The translations under genes were made by a program, and so were the position numbers. Of a stretch of 64,000 nt of DNA, positions 36,298-49,789 are shown piece by piece; positions within the stretch are counted from its first letter, which is position 1, and every line of letters starts with the position of its first letter. The notes under the pieces are model-generated. The model did no database searches, was not told the DNA's origin, and saw only the letters and a program-made list of their open reading frames with translations. The stretch spans positions 155,930,001 through 155,994,000 of the forward strand of contig JBITNC010000001.1 of the NCBI GenBank assembly GCA_050084985.1. The letters run 5' to 3'. The DNA comes from Nageia nagi. Taxonomy: Eukaryota > Pinophyta.

Positions 36298-36850
36298 ATA
36301 ATACCCAATAAGATTGTATAGTGTAAATGCTCTATGTTTCTTTTTATTGTTGAAAAATATTTATTATCTATATATAGTTATTCACCAATGGTGCACTTTC
36401 TAAGAATGTATGCAATCATTAATGCTTGCATTAACTAAGCATGATAGAGGTTAAACCTAATGAATGTAAATAATCTTATCAAAAAGATGACATTTAAGAA
36501 CTAGATTTTCTTAGAAAAACCACCAATTGTGCCTTACCTTCCAATTTAAATTTGGCATACTTGAATTAAATGTGATCCCATATGGGATCCCTAACACTAC
36601 ACTCTATGCAAATCTTGACATTCCTTGTTCATTAATTGCCATTAATATATGATAATCATAAATCCTATGCAAATAAAACATACTCCCTGACCTCTTATTT
36701 CCTCAGCAAATTTCAAAGCTTGAGCTTTCTAGAGTTACAAAGCATATTATCTATAGAGCAGTTAGCATGAGGTGTGGAAGAGTATCAGAGCTTGATACTA
36801 TGAAGGTTCTATGTACTTGATGGTTACCCGAGCTACATAAAAGATGTTGA
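36298..36850 (+). other. Element B spacer between integrase and ORF3
   Basis: It is non-coding and similar to 19400-19890 of element A, including the TTGAATTAAATG and CTCTATGCAAATCTTGACATT words. No gene is seen. Confidence 0.65.
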
Positions 36851-39800
36851 ACACCATGGTAAGCACCAAGGATACTGTAGCAACTATGCAAGAGAGGGTA
36901 GATGCTAACCTAATAGTGATTCATGAGGAATACTTGGAGAATGCTTACAGTGTCAATTAGATAGAGGTAGGGGTTATCATCATTTAGATACTTAGTGGGA
37001 AGACACTAAAAATATCCTATTATAGTACTAGATACTAGAAATCATAGGTAAAGGGAATTCATTAATAGAAATAAGAAGAAATGTTATGATGGACTAGGGC
37101 TTGGCATATTATATGCCCTATAAGTCCACTTGTTTGGAGCTCCTTTTCTCCATTACACTTAGGCACAACCCATAGGGTTATGGGGTTAAATATTATAAGG
37201 ATTAGAAGAAGGGGAAAGTTGAGTCCAGGTATCAACTTGATATCTTTTTGGATTACTCTCTAGAGGTAATTATACACATATTTGTAGTTGCAGTTGATTG
37301 GAGCTTCCATATCAAGATGCAAATTGATCTCAAGAGAGAAAGGTTGATTTTTATCAGAATGAGAGTGAGATTTTAGATTTGATTAATGAAAGGTATGAAG
37401 GAAAATTCACAAAGCTCCTATAGAGCTATGACATCACCTCCTTTGAGAAATCTTGACACAAATAGTTCTTGCAGGTGTTGGCATTTATTCTCGATAAAAA
37501 GACCCAAATTGAGAAAGATGAAGTCATGATGAGAATGAAATACATTATTATTGAGGCACATTTCTACTATGATTTTCCTACCTTCATCTCAAATGAGGTC
37601 AAGAAAAATTTATTTAATATTGAAAAATCTAATTTTTGGCACTCATCATACTTGTGGTGGCTCATAGTCCATTAAAATTTGGAAGCTTTGGTGAAAGGAG
37701 GGCTTTAGATTGAATTGATAACTCTATCCAAAGCACCCACACTAATTAATTTGAGAGTTTTAGTGTTTACAAAATTCCATGGATCATATTATGAGTTTAA
37801 CCCAATGATGGAGATTCTCATGGGAAAAATCACTCATAGACTACATTGATCAACCATGTAGGAGTTGCAAGGAGGAAACAACATTGGAGATTGGTATTTT
37901 TGAAGAACTGTATAGTTATAATAAGATATGGGTATTTTGAAAACTCTTGTTTATCACCAAAATTTGCTACCTCTAATTGTATTCTTTAGAAATGGATAGG
38001 AAAATGTGCACAATAGAAACTAAGTATGGGTGCAAAGGTAATTTTAAACCCATTATCAAAATGGCTACCACTATTGTAAACTTTACTTTATTTGAAATAG
38101 GTTGTAAACCCATTATCAAAGGTAATTTTAAATTAGATAGTGTAGATGCCCCTTGGATGTAGGACCCAATGGGTGATATAAGAAAAATAATTAAATCAAA
38201 TAAAAAGTGCTTGATATTTTCCCATGAAGCCTATCACATGTACCATATTTTACAAATCAAATAAAACAAGAGGTCGAGGCATCCCTAGAGTGGGAATTCA
38301 AGATTTTGGATAAGGCATGGATGGCCCTTAAGGGCATAAAAAAGTACAATATCTAGGAGGTCCATTGATAGGATTTTGCCTTAAACCTAAAGGTTATTAC
38401 TTAGTTGTAGGATGAGTTGGGTTGGGGTCCTAAAAAAATTGTATAGTTTACTAAGTTTAGATTTGAATATACCACCAAAGTCAACCATGTTGAGAAAAAA
38501 TGCTTTGGTGAGTTCCAATATGATCAGTACTAGAATGCCCAGTGCATGTAGGACCCACTCCTAGAGATGGAATAGCCTCTCCCAGCCAATTTCCAAGGAA
38601 TATTAGGAGAAGAAGATTAGCCACTAGCATAGTGGGTATTGAAGCTACAAATCCTAAGGAAGAGAAGAACACAAGAAGATTCCAATTCATGATAGCTTCA
38701 AAAAAAGAAAATAGAAATATTTGCTACTTCTTGAGAGTCTTCTTCAAAGAGAAGAATAATAATCAGAATGCTATCATAAGCATAATAAACCTCAAAGAAG
38801 AAATAGATGGAAAAGAAATCACATACCACTAAAACATCTATGATAAAAAGCACCCAGACCCCATCTCCTTAGGAAATAAGCCATAAATAGCCTAAACCAA
38901 GTATAGGGGAAACTAAATTGGTGGATGCTGAAGAAACCCAAAGGTCCTAAAGCATTGACATCATTATTTATCAAGATGCTCAAGAATAAATGAGGGATGA
39001 AGTACAAGGGGAGGAAATATACTAGACATGGGTGGCACTACATCAACAAGAGGTGATGTGGGAAAAGACAAAGATGATGATGATGATAAATATCTAAAAA
39101 AAAGCAAGACTTTGACCCAAAGGATAATCCACCTAAAGAAAATCTCATCATAGATGAATAAGGAGAGGATGTATAGATTACATCCTCTATGAAGAAAGCA
39201 ACACATAAGTCTGCTCAGGATACTCATACATCTACCTCAGGAGCAAGTGCATCTTCCCATTCTTTGATTCCTTTCTTTACAACCTTGTAATAGGAAATAA
39301 AAAGAAATTTTTTCTACTCAAGTAGTAGAGCCCATAGATTGGGAAACATTAATTAATAAACCCCTTGTGCTCTTAGAGAAATAAGAGAGAATTTTAAATA
39401 AAGAAATAAAAATGGGGGGTATAAAAATTTCTCATATGCCTTTCAAAGAAGGGCAACTAGAGACAATCCCCATAGTTATGGTAAATGTAAATATGAAGTG
39501 TACTCTAGCTGTAGACCAGTCCATGTTTTTGGTTAACACTTCCTTGGCAATCAAAAAGAGTTTCCAATCCATGGAAAATAAAATAGAGAAACTAAATAAA
39601 AAGATTAATCAATATAAGGACTACTCCTAGAAAGATAAAGTGTTATCTAGGTTGTAAAATCAAAATAAAGAGTTAATTGAAAAATTGGCCAAGTAGAAGT
39701 TTGAGCATGAAAAGAGCCTTGAAGAGGCTAAGGCTAAGCTGAAAAACATGAAGAAATAGATTTAATACCTAAATTCTAGAGCCATATTGATTGAAAAATA

Positions 39801-40575
39801 AAAATATCAATAGACTAAAGAGGAGTTTAAGAAGATAGTAGCAGTAAATAAAGTGTTAAATGATGATAAGGTTAAGCTGCTCAAAATTATCAAGAATTTC
39901 ATACAAAACCCTAGTTGAATAGATAGCAAAGAAACTGGTTAGCATCTCCCAGCTACATCTATTGAAGAATCAAATAGAACATGCTCTCCAAGAGTACATT
40001 ACTCAAAACACACTTCATAAACTAACCTTGACAATCCCTAGATCAATGACTAAAGGTATGAAAAGTTGGCTCAAGGCCTTAACCAACAAAATTTGGCCAT
40101 AATTACTCCAAGGATTAGAAAAACCATTCTTATAAGGACCAAGGATATCTATGATTTGTAATAGTTAATGTTTGCTATGGACTTGGAGAAACATCAATTA
40201 AAGATAGAAATCAGCTTTGTAGATACATTCTTTCATTCTTTAGTCTAATTAAAGGCTCCCAAATTATGGGAGGAACTAGATGTATAAGGTAGCACCAATT
40301 GATGGGTGGAGAATACCAAATAATTTTTGGACTAATCATTTTTTAAGAAATAAATTTTAGACTTGCAAGTAATAAATGACTTAGCGAATGAAGCAGTATC
40401 AAGATTCTTGTATGTTGGAAGATTAGAGAATGTGCTAACAAGCTTCAAAGAAAATTTAGGTAAGATAAGGATCTATACAAGAAGTTGAAGTCTCTTCTTC
40501 CTTTAGAATTAGTTCCACCACCAGAAGTCTTGCTAAAGGATCCATCTGGGCAAGTGAGTGAAAGTAGCAAATAAG
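36851..40575 (+). pseudogene. Element B ORF3: long unknown coiled-coil protein (decayed)
   Basis: This is the counterpart of 19891-23690 and starts near ATG 36851 (MVSTKDTVATMQERVDANL). Recognisable shared parts are 'KTQIEKDEVMMRMKYIIIEA' (A: 'MTQIEVDEAMVRMTYNIV'), 'LDKAWMAL' near 38310, 'VEPIDWETLIN' near 39330, and a coiled coil from 39560 to 39900. It is broken by stops and shifts throughout. Its presence in both copies shows that it belongs to the family. I cannot name a function. A structural or env-like role is only a possibility. Confidence 0.6.
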
Positions 40576-40617
40576 GGTCCTATTCTTCAATGGGCTGAAG
40601 CCCTATGAGCATTAAAT

Positions 40618-42499
40618 TGTATTCTTCATAATTACACTCTATAAGGACGGTAACATTCTATTATTCCTTTATTCTTTCATTCATTCATTATTTCTCAATA
40701 AGATTCATTCTTTTAATTCTCATTTCTTGCTCCCCTTTCATTATTTTGTAAGTATTGCAATGAGTGTATAGTCTTTATACTTAGTTATTTTTATCAAATT
40801 TTATTAATTCCAAAAATTTTGAGTCATGTTTACATTATTGGGTATTAATATTATAAATTTTAGTTAAAATCACCATCTTATTTAGGGAAGGCATTATTTA
40901 TCTAGTCATTTGGATTACATCCATGAATTGTACATAGTCCATGATAATGAGTGTCAATCTTTTAAAACTAGCTAATTCTTTTTTGGTCTCATTATCGAGT
41001 GTTGTTATGTAAATAAGTCCTGTATGTTTTTCATATAATGAATTTGAGTCTTCATGAGTAATTATACATAAGTTTGAGCTATCTAGGAAGTAATGTAACA
41101 TGTAAGAGAAGTAAGTGTCTAAGTCCAAGTTCAAGTCTTATACAAGTTTAATTCAAAAAGATTCAAGTTCTATAGATTTGGGTACTCTTTTCAAGAAATA
41201 TTATAAATATGAGTCAACAAGTAATATCCTAGGGCCTATGGATTTATAAAGAAAAAGTTGTATCGTACACCAAGAAGCAATAGGCATTGAGTTAGTCCAT
41301 CAGTAGGTGTTATCGAAGGACCAAGCAATAGGAGATATTTTAGTAGGATCATTCTATGGAACCTACCAATTTTAAGTGATGATGACACCTTTTGTTAAAA
41401 ATTAGTGAGTGATAAGGTGATTCCTAATCAATCAATAGACCTTATTAGAGCAAGCAAGACCTACTTTGCTAAAAAGAGAAATTGAAATAAGGGGAACACT
41501 CGATTCCACTTAATCAAGTGTTTGATCCTTGAGGATTTTTCAATGTGTCAACTTCAACTCATTTCCTCATGGTATTGGCAGTTCTTCCTTAGATTTCAAT
41601 ATTATATCTTTCATTGCCCTCATAATTTTTGCAACCAGAGCTATAGTGATCTTCATAAATGGTTGAAAAAGTTAGATGGATACTAATAGAGCACATGGAT
41701 AACTATACTAATCAAGTTGATGGATCATACCTCGACAATCAGCTACAGTTGCAAAAGATACAATTAAAGATAGATTTGAGAGATCACATTTGAGAATGTA
41801 CAAAAATTCAAAGTCTATAGATTCCTAGATATTGGTGTTGATTGTAATAAGTCATTATGCAATCTAGCATAGTTATAGATTGAAGTTGTACATTTGTAAA
41901 TAGTTCTTTATTTTTGTTCTTATTCAATAGGGAAATTAATGGTAGTAATGGTGGACAACCATCCATTGTAAATATACATTCTTATAAATAGTGGATTATT
42001 AGAGGTCCAGAAGGTTAGACATTTTAGCAAAGTTACCTAGTGTAAGCTCTACTTTCATATATGATAATACAGTACTTTGACATTTTACCCTTTGCAAGTT
42101 ATGGCTATATCTTGCTTTATGATTATTATGTATGAAGTTTGATTATAAATTATGGCTTTGTATTGCAATTGTGAGGTCCAAGGGTAAGATAGTTCTTCTA
42201 TTCTTAATCTTGGCTATGGATTATTGTTTGCATGGTGATGCTTAGGCTAATTAGTTTTAATTTGCTTTTTGTAGTTTGCTTGTCTATTTCTTTCCTATTA
42301 CTCTTGGCTTTTTATCTCTTTATAGTTACTTTTAACCTCTTACATAGATAAGAAGCACCCTATAACCCAGATATTGAGTAAAAAATTTCTCATAAGCGTA
42401 CTATCCCATCACTTTCTGCTCTTTCAAGGACACTACTATTGTAGGCAATGGAGAACACAACCAGATCAAACCCTTAAGGTTACATTAAACTGATCAACA
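40618..42499 (+). repeat. 3' LTR of element B
   Basis: It begins TGTATTCTTCATAATTAC and matches both 29339-30722 and 23728-25616. It is about 1.88 kb. The end is approximate, placed where similarity with the LTR of A fades. Confidence 0.8.
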
Positions 42500-43269
42500 T
42501 AAACCTATATATTGGACTTACTAAAATAAGAACCTATAGATTTGACTTCTATTGTAAATATATACAACAATAGACAAAATACATAACATAAAAATATTAC
42601 ATAATGGGTGAATCAATTATCAAACATACCCTTAAATTCCATGGTCTAATGAATTCTTTATAAGTATGTTTCAAATAATTTAAAGGGTGTACCTACATCC
42701 AACAACCTTTTTACTGGATTTTATTCATGACCATATCATGATCATAAAAAATTATAAAACTAAAGTGAAAATAACTAAACTTAACCATATAATTAGGAAA
42801 ATAAACATTTGTTTGAACCATACTAACTATTGGTTTCATCACAAATCAATTTAAGGTGTTTTAGATTCTATGTTAATTAACCTTTATTATAATATACTCT
42901 TGTGAATAAATAAATTTATGGAAAAACATGGAAATAAATTATATAATTATACTCAAATTGAAGTAATGAAAGAATGAAATAATCTAATGTCCCCTCCAAC
43001 AAGTTTAGTTCTCCTAATTCACCACAATAGTGTTTCAAAGGTATATAAAGAACTACATTATGTAGATATTCTAGTATTAAATTTTGAAAATAAAAATGAT
43101 AGATTCATACTAGAATTAGATAGATAAATGAATCTTTTTAACACTCCTAATCTAGCTTAGTATATTGAATTCATTACAAAAATATTTTAAGATATTTGAA
43201 AGGGTTTTTGTATCCTAAAAGACCTCTAAATGAAATACAAATTATAAAATAACTATTCCTCATAAATAC
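42500..43269. other. AT-rich interval, no recognised gene
   Basis: It lies between the LTR of element B and the transposase-like pseudogene. It could contain the 3' part of that pseudogene, but I find no readable motif. Confidence 0.45.
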
Positions 43270-44110
43270 TTACTAAATTTATATTTTTCCACCCACAATA
43301 ATTGAAGTAGTCTATGAAATTCCTCTCCTCCTCAAACTCTTTGTAGAAATCTTGAATAAGTGTTATTACTAATTTTATTTTGCATATGACATACATAATT
43401 TCTATCAACTTGGAGAATATCCTCCTACCCACATCCTTTGAAGAAGCATACTTTTAAATATTTTTCAACCATGATTTATGTACATACCACAAACATAACA
43501 TATTCATGTAGTTGAATACCCTCCTATTATATTCATTCAAAAATTAAGACTGAAAAACTATGAACTGAAATTTATTTAAAATAAAATTATAAATAAAGTG
43601 AAAACTAAACTTGATAACTTATATATAGTAGCTTCTATTTCAAATAGTGTATCATCTATCATGAAGGCATTTACCTTCCAATCAAATTGAAATCATTTTC
43701 CTTGATCATGTAATATTTATAGCCATTCTTGCATATCATTTATCTGATTTTATTGAGAAATCACCCATGCAAGTGGTACACCACTCTCTTGAAAATTAAA
43801 AAAAGCAATATATGAAGTTGGTACTATAATTGATAATAAAAAAAGAAAGAGATGCATGAATGTATCAAATTGCACACACAAAAGGAAATAAGGTAAAATA
43901 CTTATTACATATTTGTTAGTATTAAATGTTAAGTTCATTGCAATCATACTATTATGCAAACATATTACCATCTTCTTGAACATTCAAGGAGTTTGAATAC
44001 TCAAAATAAAACCCTCAAGCCTCTCTATTAGTCAATTATAAATAAAACAATTTTCTTTCTCCTCTTGAAATCGAAAATTAACACTATATGAATTATTGAG
44101 ATATTTTCAT
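43270..44110 (-). pseudogene. MULE/SWIM-type transposase-like pseudogene, core part
   Basis: On the reverse strand the pieces read in order: a segment around 'IQTP.MFKKMV', then 'AMNLTFNTNKY' (family pattern D-S-T-F-x-T-N-K-Y), 'ESGVPLAWVIS', 'DWKVNAFMIDDTLFEIEA', 'LCLWYVHKSWLKNI' and 'FYKEFEEERNFIDYF'. These are motifs of the Mutator-like (MULE) transposase domain in plant SWIM zinc-finger proteins. An intron-like gap near 43800-43860 separates 'SILPYFLLCVQFD' from the 'ESGVP' part. Stops and the loss of the catalytic context show it is dead. A Copia element lies upstream in the same gene. Confidence 0.6.
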
Positions 44111-44331
44111 ATCTTTAAGTTTTTAAGATTACTCTTGATCTTGAGTATATATTCCTCATAAAATAGTTATCTCAAAGTGTTAATAAGTTACCCAAATCTC
44201 TTTCAAGAATTGTCAATAAAAACTTTGGTTGACAGAGACATCTATAGTTAACAATGTGTTAATCATTGATACTATTTTTGCTAATAAATTTGGTATAAAT
44301 ATGAATCTCCCATCATTTTATGGATCATTGA

Positions 44332-44789
44332 TGAAGGTTTTGAATATGTAAAATTAACTTAAAACTCATAAAACTAACATAATTAAAGCTTATTATTTTA
44401 ACTTTCATGTCTAATTTGAGAACTGGTGTCCTATAGACCAGCTATGTAACCAACCAACTAGTTAGTCCTTCAATCAATCAACTTTTGAATGGTACTGAAT
44501 ATTACCTTTTATTAAAAAAATTGTATTTTTATTTCTTTCCCTCATTTTTTCTTATAGTGGAATATAAAGTGAAAATCTAGGTTTCCCACGATATGTAGAA
44601 TGTATTTAGAGTTTATTTTAAGGTTTTGGAATCATTAGAATGTGTTATCAATAATTAAATGCAAGTTTATGATGTTGTGTGAACTATGAGAATCCATTAA
44701 TGAATGCATACTACCTTTGAGTTACATAACCATTTTGAGCTTTGAATTACTTGTGTAATTTAGTTTATTATTTGTATTAACTAACTTCA
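44332..44789 (+). repeat. 5' LTR of the Copia element
   Basis: It begins TGAAGGTTTTGAATATG, ends CTAACTTCA, and matches 49090-49550. The LTRs differ at many sites (roughly 85-90% alike by eye), so the insertion is old. Confidence 0.92.
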
Positions 44790-44791
44790 TT

Positions 44792-44804
44792 TGGTATCAA
44801 AGCT
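44792..44804 (+). other. Primer-binding site of the Copia element
   Basis: TGGTATCAAAGCT lies two bases after the LTR. Except for one A in place of G, it matches the TGGTATCAGAGC complement of the initiator methionine tRNA used by most plant Copia elements. Confidence 0.85.
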
Positions 44805-44855
44805 TCATTAGGTCAGATTGGGTTCAAGAAGTCTTCCAAAAAGAGAAGAGAAGAA

Positions 44856-45780
44856 ATGGCAAGTAACTCAAATGCAATCCCCATTCTAGAGTTTTATGGG
44901 AGTGACTATAAGTACTAGAGTGTCCAAATGAAGACTCTCCTTAAGGGTAGAGGCTATTGGGATAGTGTAGAGGTTGGCTACAATGATCTAGATGATTGGA
45001 GTGACTTGAGTGCAGATGCAAAGAAGGATGAAAAGGAGAAAAAGAAGCAACATTCCATGGCTCCTCCTTCATCCAAGAAGCTCTTAATAAGAGCATTTTT
45101 TCTAGAATCTTAGCTTGTATCTTAGCCTAAGAAGCATGGGCAACATTGAGAGAAAGATACCAAGGGAGCCTTAAGGTGAAAGAGGTGAAACTCCAAAATT
45201 GAGAAGGGTGTTTGAAATTTTGAAGCAAGAAGAGAAGGAGACTATTGGAGATTACTATGCAAGAGTGAAAATCATAGTAAATGAAATGGCCACTCTTGAA
45301 GAGAAGATAGAGAAGGAGGTTATCACCAAGAAGATTTTAATAACCTTAACTAAAAGGTATGATCATGCTACACTCATTATTGAAGAAATAAAGGATCTCT
45401 CAACCATGGAAATTGATCATTTAATTGGCTCTCTTACACCACATGAAGAGAGAGTTTTGAAGAGAACAAAAATAGTAGCAAGTAATAGTGATGAGCAATC
45501 ATTCTCCATCAAAGATAATGAAGGACAAGGTAGAGGTTCAAGAGGAAGAGGTGGGTTCAGAAGAGGAGGAAGAAGAGCTCTTTTGGAAGAGGAAGAGAAA
45601 GAGAATAGAGTGCAAAAAATGAACTAGCATATGCATCAAGGGGGAGACACTTCATAAGAGAAAGAGGATGAGGTAAAGATAAGAGTAATTTACAATATTT
45701 TTATTGTAATAAATTTGGCCATTTGAGCATGAGTGCAAGATGAAATAAGCACATGAAGGTAAATCAACCCACTATGGAGA
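44856..45780 (+). pseudogene. gag: Copia Gag with zinc knuckle
   Basis: It starts at ATG 44856 (MASNSNAIPILEFYGSDYK) with a TAG after 20 codons where Trp is usual. The UBN2-type gag follows with 'MKTLLKGRGYWDSVEVGYND' and, after frameshifts near 45110-45200, 'FEILKQEEKETIGDYYARVK'. A Gly/Arg-rich stretch (45530-45590) precedes a degenerate CCHC knuckle at about 45700-45740 (FYCNKFGH). Confidence 0.8.
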
Positions 45781-47165
45781 AGAAGAGAATGGATATGGTG
45801 AAGAACAATTATTTCTTTTAATTGTAACTCCTTAAAATCTTGAAGATGATACTTGGCTCTTGGATAGTAGGTGCACAAATCACATGAATGAATGAACGTC
45901 TCTACTCTCCTCTATTGATTACTCCTATAGGTCAAGTGTGAGATTGGGAGATGAGAGAGATTGGATATTATTGGAAAAGGAGAAATGCAAGTTATAACAA
46001 AGAAGGAAACAATGAAGTTAAAATATATTTATTATGCTCCATATTTGAGATAAAGTCTATTAAGCATTGGCTAAATGCTACAAAAGAACTACAAATTGGT
46101 GTTTAAGGTTAAGATGTATAAAATTTATGATAAAAACCATCATGAAAGGCTTGTTACTACTATTCATATGATTGCAAATAAACTCTTTTGGTAAAATTTC
46201 TTGAGAAGTATGGATGCTTTGCATGTGTGAGAATTGAAAATAAAAATTCACTTTGGCATATGAGGCTTGGGTACTTGAATTTTAGAGTTTGAAAACTCTT
46301 CCATCAATGGTGAGAGGGCTGCCATAAGTAGAAGATTATAAAGATGTGTGTGAAGCATGTGCACTTGGAATGCAAGCAAGGAGAAATTTTCCAAAGGAAA
46401 AAGCATGGAGAGCCAAAACCCTCTCCAATTGGTCTATACCAATATTTGTAGGCCTATGTAAACTCAAAGTTTTGGTAAATATTCTTACTTTATCACTTTC
46501 ATTGATGATTTCACTAGAATATGTTGGGCTTATTTCATCAAGAGCAAGGGTGAAGCATTTGACTATTTCAAGGAGTTTAAAACTTTCATTGAAAAGCAAA
46601 GTGAGTGTAATATGAAGTATTTGAGAAGTGATAGATGAGGAGAATATGTAGGAATGAATTCTTTTAGTTTTGTAAAGAGAATGAAATTAGGAGACACTTT
46701 ACCTCTCCCTACACAACACAACAAAATGGTGTAATGGAAAGGTAAAATAGAACATTGGTTGAGATGGCTAGAAGCATGATGTAAAGCAAGAAACTATCCA
46801 ATATTTATTGGGTTGAAGCAATAAGAACACTTATGTACATTTTGAATAGGTCTCCTATAAGAAGCTTGGATAAAATTACCCCCTATGAAGATTGGTCTAA
46901 AAGAAAACAAAATTTGCAACACTTGAGAGTGTTTGGTTGTCTTGCATATGTGCATGTAAATAATGAAAAGAGGAGTAAGTTGGATACCAAATCTAAATCT
47001 TGTATGTTTATAGGATATTATGAGCATTCAAAGGCTTATAAATTCTATAGTACCAAGACTCATAAGATAATTGTGTCTAAATATTTCATTTTTGATGAAG
47101 AGGAAGAGTATTGTAATAAAAATTACAACATAAAATGGTTGCATGTGAGATTTTGTAGGATATAA
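45781..47165 (+). pseudogene. Copia protease and integrase
   Basis: Protease is seen as 'DTWLLDSRCTNHM' (45848-45886), where the D-S-G motif reads D-S-R. The GAG-pre-integrase zinc region follows ('LWHMRLGYLNFR' near 46250, 'CEACALGMQARRNFP' at 46350-46400). The integrase core is frameshifted, with 'DDFTR.CW' around 46510 and 'YTTQQNGV.ER' near 46710. It ends with 'LNRSPIRSLDKITPYEDW' and 'LRVFGCLAYVHV' (46840-46960). At least five frameshifts are present. Confidence 0.8.
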
Positions 47166-49089
47166 CATCATCAAAAGTGTATCCCAACCATGTTGTGACT
47201 CAAAAAAATAAAGGACAACCATCAAGTGCAAGTATTCCAAGCTCACCAAGACCCTCTAGCTCCAATACAACACTAACAAGTGTGAGTGCACCAAGCTCAC
47301 CAAATGCAAGGATGATAAATCAAGGTAAAAAAGGTAAAATATGGTTGAAGGATCACCCACAAAGTCAAATCATATATGGTAACACTATGAGGAGAATTAC
47401 AAGGATCCAAAACCAAGAAGTCTAAAATCTAGTCAAAAGGCTAAAGAACATTCAGTTTTATGGAGATAAAGATAATGAAGAGCCCAAAGGAGAAATGGTA
47501 AATTATGCACTTTATTTCTCTATTTCAAACTCTACTTTAAATGCAACTATTGTTGAGAGATATTGTTATGAAGAACCTTATTCTCATATTATTTGGATGC
47601 AAGATATAAAAGAGAAGATTGATGCTATTGAGAGGAATGATACTTGTGAACTTTGTGAGTTTCCTAGAGGTAAAAAGTTTATTAATTCCAAGTGGGTGTA
47701 TAAAATAAAATGCAAGAGTGATCGGAGTATTGAAAGGTATAAAGCAAGGCTAGTGGAAAAAGGATTCATACAACAATATGGTCCACATTCAAGAAGACAT
47801 TTGCATTGGTTGCAAGACAAGAAATAATAAGATTAGTGCTTTATTTGGCTACAAGAAAAAGTTGGACAATCCAACACATGGACATAAAGATTGCCTTTCT
47901 AAATAGGTACATCTATGAATAGGTGCATGTAGCGCAACCTCAAGGATTTGAGGTTCAAGAAAGACAAGTGCATGTATACAAACTAAAGAAGGTATTGTAT
48001 GGGTTGAAGCAACCTCCAAGAGCTTGGTACATAAGAATTAATGAATACTTCAAAAATGTGGGCTTTCAAAGAAGTGTAAGTGAGCTTACCTTGTATTTTA
48101 AGAAAGATGGATCTGGTATTTTGATTATTTATTTTATGTAGATGATTTGATATTCATGGGTAGCAATAACAAGATGAATGTAGATTTCAAAACTCAAATG
48201 ATGGTCAAGTTTGTAATGAAAGATATTAGTTTGATGAGCTACTTCCTTGGCTTGGAGGTGCATCAAAAAAAAGAAGAGATATTTGTGTCACAATCCAAAT
48301 ATACACATGATATTGTTAAGAAGTTAAGAATGGAGCATTTCACACTTGTTGCAACACCTACAACCCATGGAGAATATCTTAGCAAAGAAAATGGAGCACC
48401 AAAAGTGAACAAGAAAGAGCATATGAACATTGTTTGAAGCCTCATATTTTTAACAAATACAAGGCCAAATTTGTAATTTGGTATTTCATTAGTTGTAAGA
48501 TACATGAGTGATCCATCAATTTTTCATCTTAAGACATCGAAGAGAATCCTCATATATATTAAGGGAACAATCAATTTTAGAATACACTATGCATGTAATT
48601 CCAAGTTCAAACTCATAGTTTTTAATGATAGTGATTGGGGAAATAATTTGGATGATAAAAGGAGCACAAGTGGGAATTGCTTCTCTATTGGATTAGGTTT
48701 GGTATCATGGATCTCAAGAAAATACTCCATTTTAGCTCTTTCAACTACTAAAGATAAGTATGTAGCTATAACAAGTGCTTTGATATAAGCTTTTTGGTTG
48801 AGGAGGGTGTTAAAGGAGATTGAAGAGGAGAAAAAAGATGAAACTACCATTTTTTGTTACAACCAAGTTACCATTAAGTTTCCACAAAACCCTTTCCATA
48901 ATTCCAAAATAAAGCATTTTGATTTGAAGACTCATTTCATATGGGATTTATTGGAGAAGGGGATAGTGAAATTGAGTTATTATCCAACACAAGATCAAGT
49001 GTATGACATATTTATAAAATCTATGGAAAAATCTCATTTTGTACTTCTAAGAGACTTAATTGTTGGTCTTGTTATCAATAAGGGGGGTA
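47166..49089 (+). pseudogene. Copia reverse transcriptase and RNase H
   Basis: RT begins at about 47650 ('FINSKWVYKIKCKSDRSIE'). It continues with 'VLYGLKQPPRAWY' (47990-48030), the YVDDL-containing segment split by a frameshift at 48140, and 'YFLGLEVHQ'. RNase H runs from 'RILIYIKGTINFRIHY' (48543) through 'DSDWGNNLDDKRSTSG' to 'HFIWDLLEKG' (48935). A purine tract GGGGGGTA ends next to the 3' LTR. Several stops occur. Confidence 0.85.
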
Positions 49090-49550
49090 TGAAGGTTTTG
49101 AAAATGTAAACTTAACTTAAAATTGACAAAAATCCTATAATTTGAGCTTGCTATTTTAGTTTTCACATCTACTCTGAGAATTGATGTCTTACATACTAGG
49201 TGTGTAACTAGCCAACTGGTTATTCCTTCAATCAAATGGCCTATCAATTAGTACTGAATACTTCATTTTATTAAAATTTGTTGTCTCTTCATTTATTTCC
49301 CTCATTTTTGCTTATAGTGGAATATGAAGTGAACATTCCAGGTCACCCATAGCCTATAGAATGTATTTAGAGTTTGTTTCAAGGTTTTGAAGTCATTAGA
49401 ATGTGTTATAAATAATCAAATGCAACTTTATGGTGTTGTGTGAACTATGAGCATCCATTGATGAATGCATTCTACCTTTGAGTTGCAGAACCATTTTGAG
49501 CTTTGAATTACTTATGTAATTTAGTTTATTTTTTATATTAACTAACTTCA
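49090..49550 (+). repeat. 3' LTR of the Copia element
   Basis: It begins TGAAGGTTTTGAAAATG after AATAAGGGGGGTA, ends CTAACTTCA and is followed by ACTGA. Confidence 0.92.
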
Positions 49551-49789
49551 ACTGATACCATAACAAGGAAGTTTGTTTGAATCCACATGATTAAAATTAT
49601 TATATATTATGAAGACAACATCAGATTTGTGTTCATATACATGAACAAAAAAATGATATTAATATTTTTTTAAATGGATAAAATACTTATTACTTTTTTA
49701 TGGAGGAGAGGCATTCCTCTTATTTGTATGCAAATATATTTGGTGGATTCTCAATATTAGTTTCCTCATCAATTTTGTTAACAACTTTT

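Larger units (their letters stand above)
29339..42499 (+). mobile_element. Element B: old Ty3/gypsy element, same family as A
   Basis: Two LTRs enclose gag, protease, RNase H, RT, RNase H, integrase and a long coiled-coil ORF. The left LTR ends prematurely and runs straight into the middle of gag, so the LTR end, the primer-binding site and the gag start are deleted. LTR similarity is perhaps 85-90% by eye, far lower than in C. I could not define a target duplication, so the outer limits are accurate to about 20 bp. Confidence 0.85.
44332..49550 (+). mobile_element. Copia retrotransposon with both LTRs
   Basis: Two LTRs of about 460 bp, an initiator-Met-type primer-binding site, a purine tract and a near-perfect target duplication (ATTGA at 44327-44331, ACTGA at 49551-49555) define a complete 5.2-kb Ty1/copia insertion. 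It has gag, protease, integrase, RT and RNase H in Copia order. Every domain carries stops or frameshifts. It is inserted into the reverse-strand MULE-like pseudogene. Confidence 0.93.
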
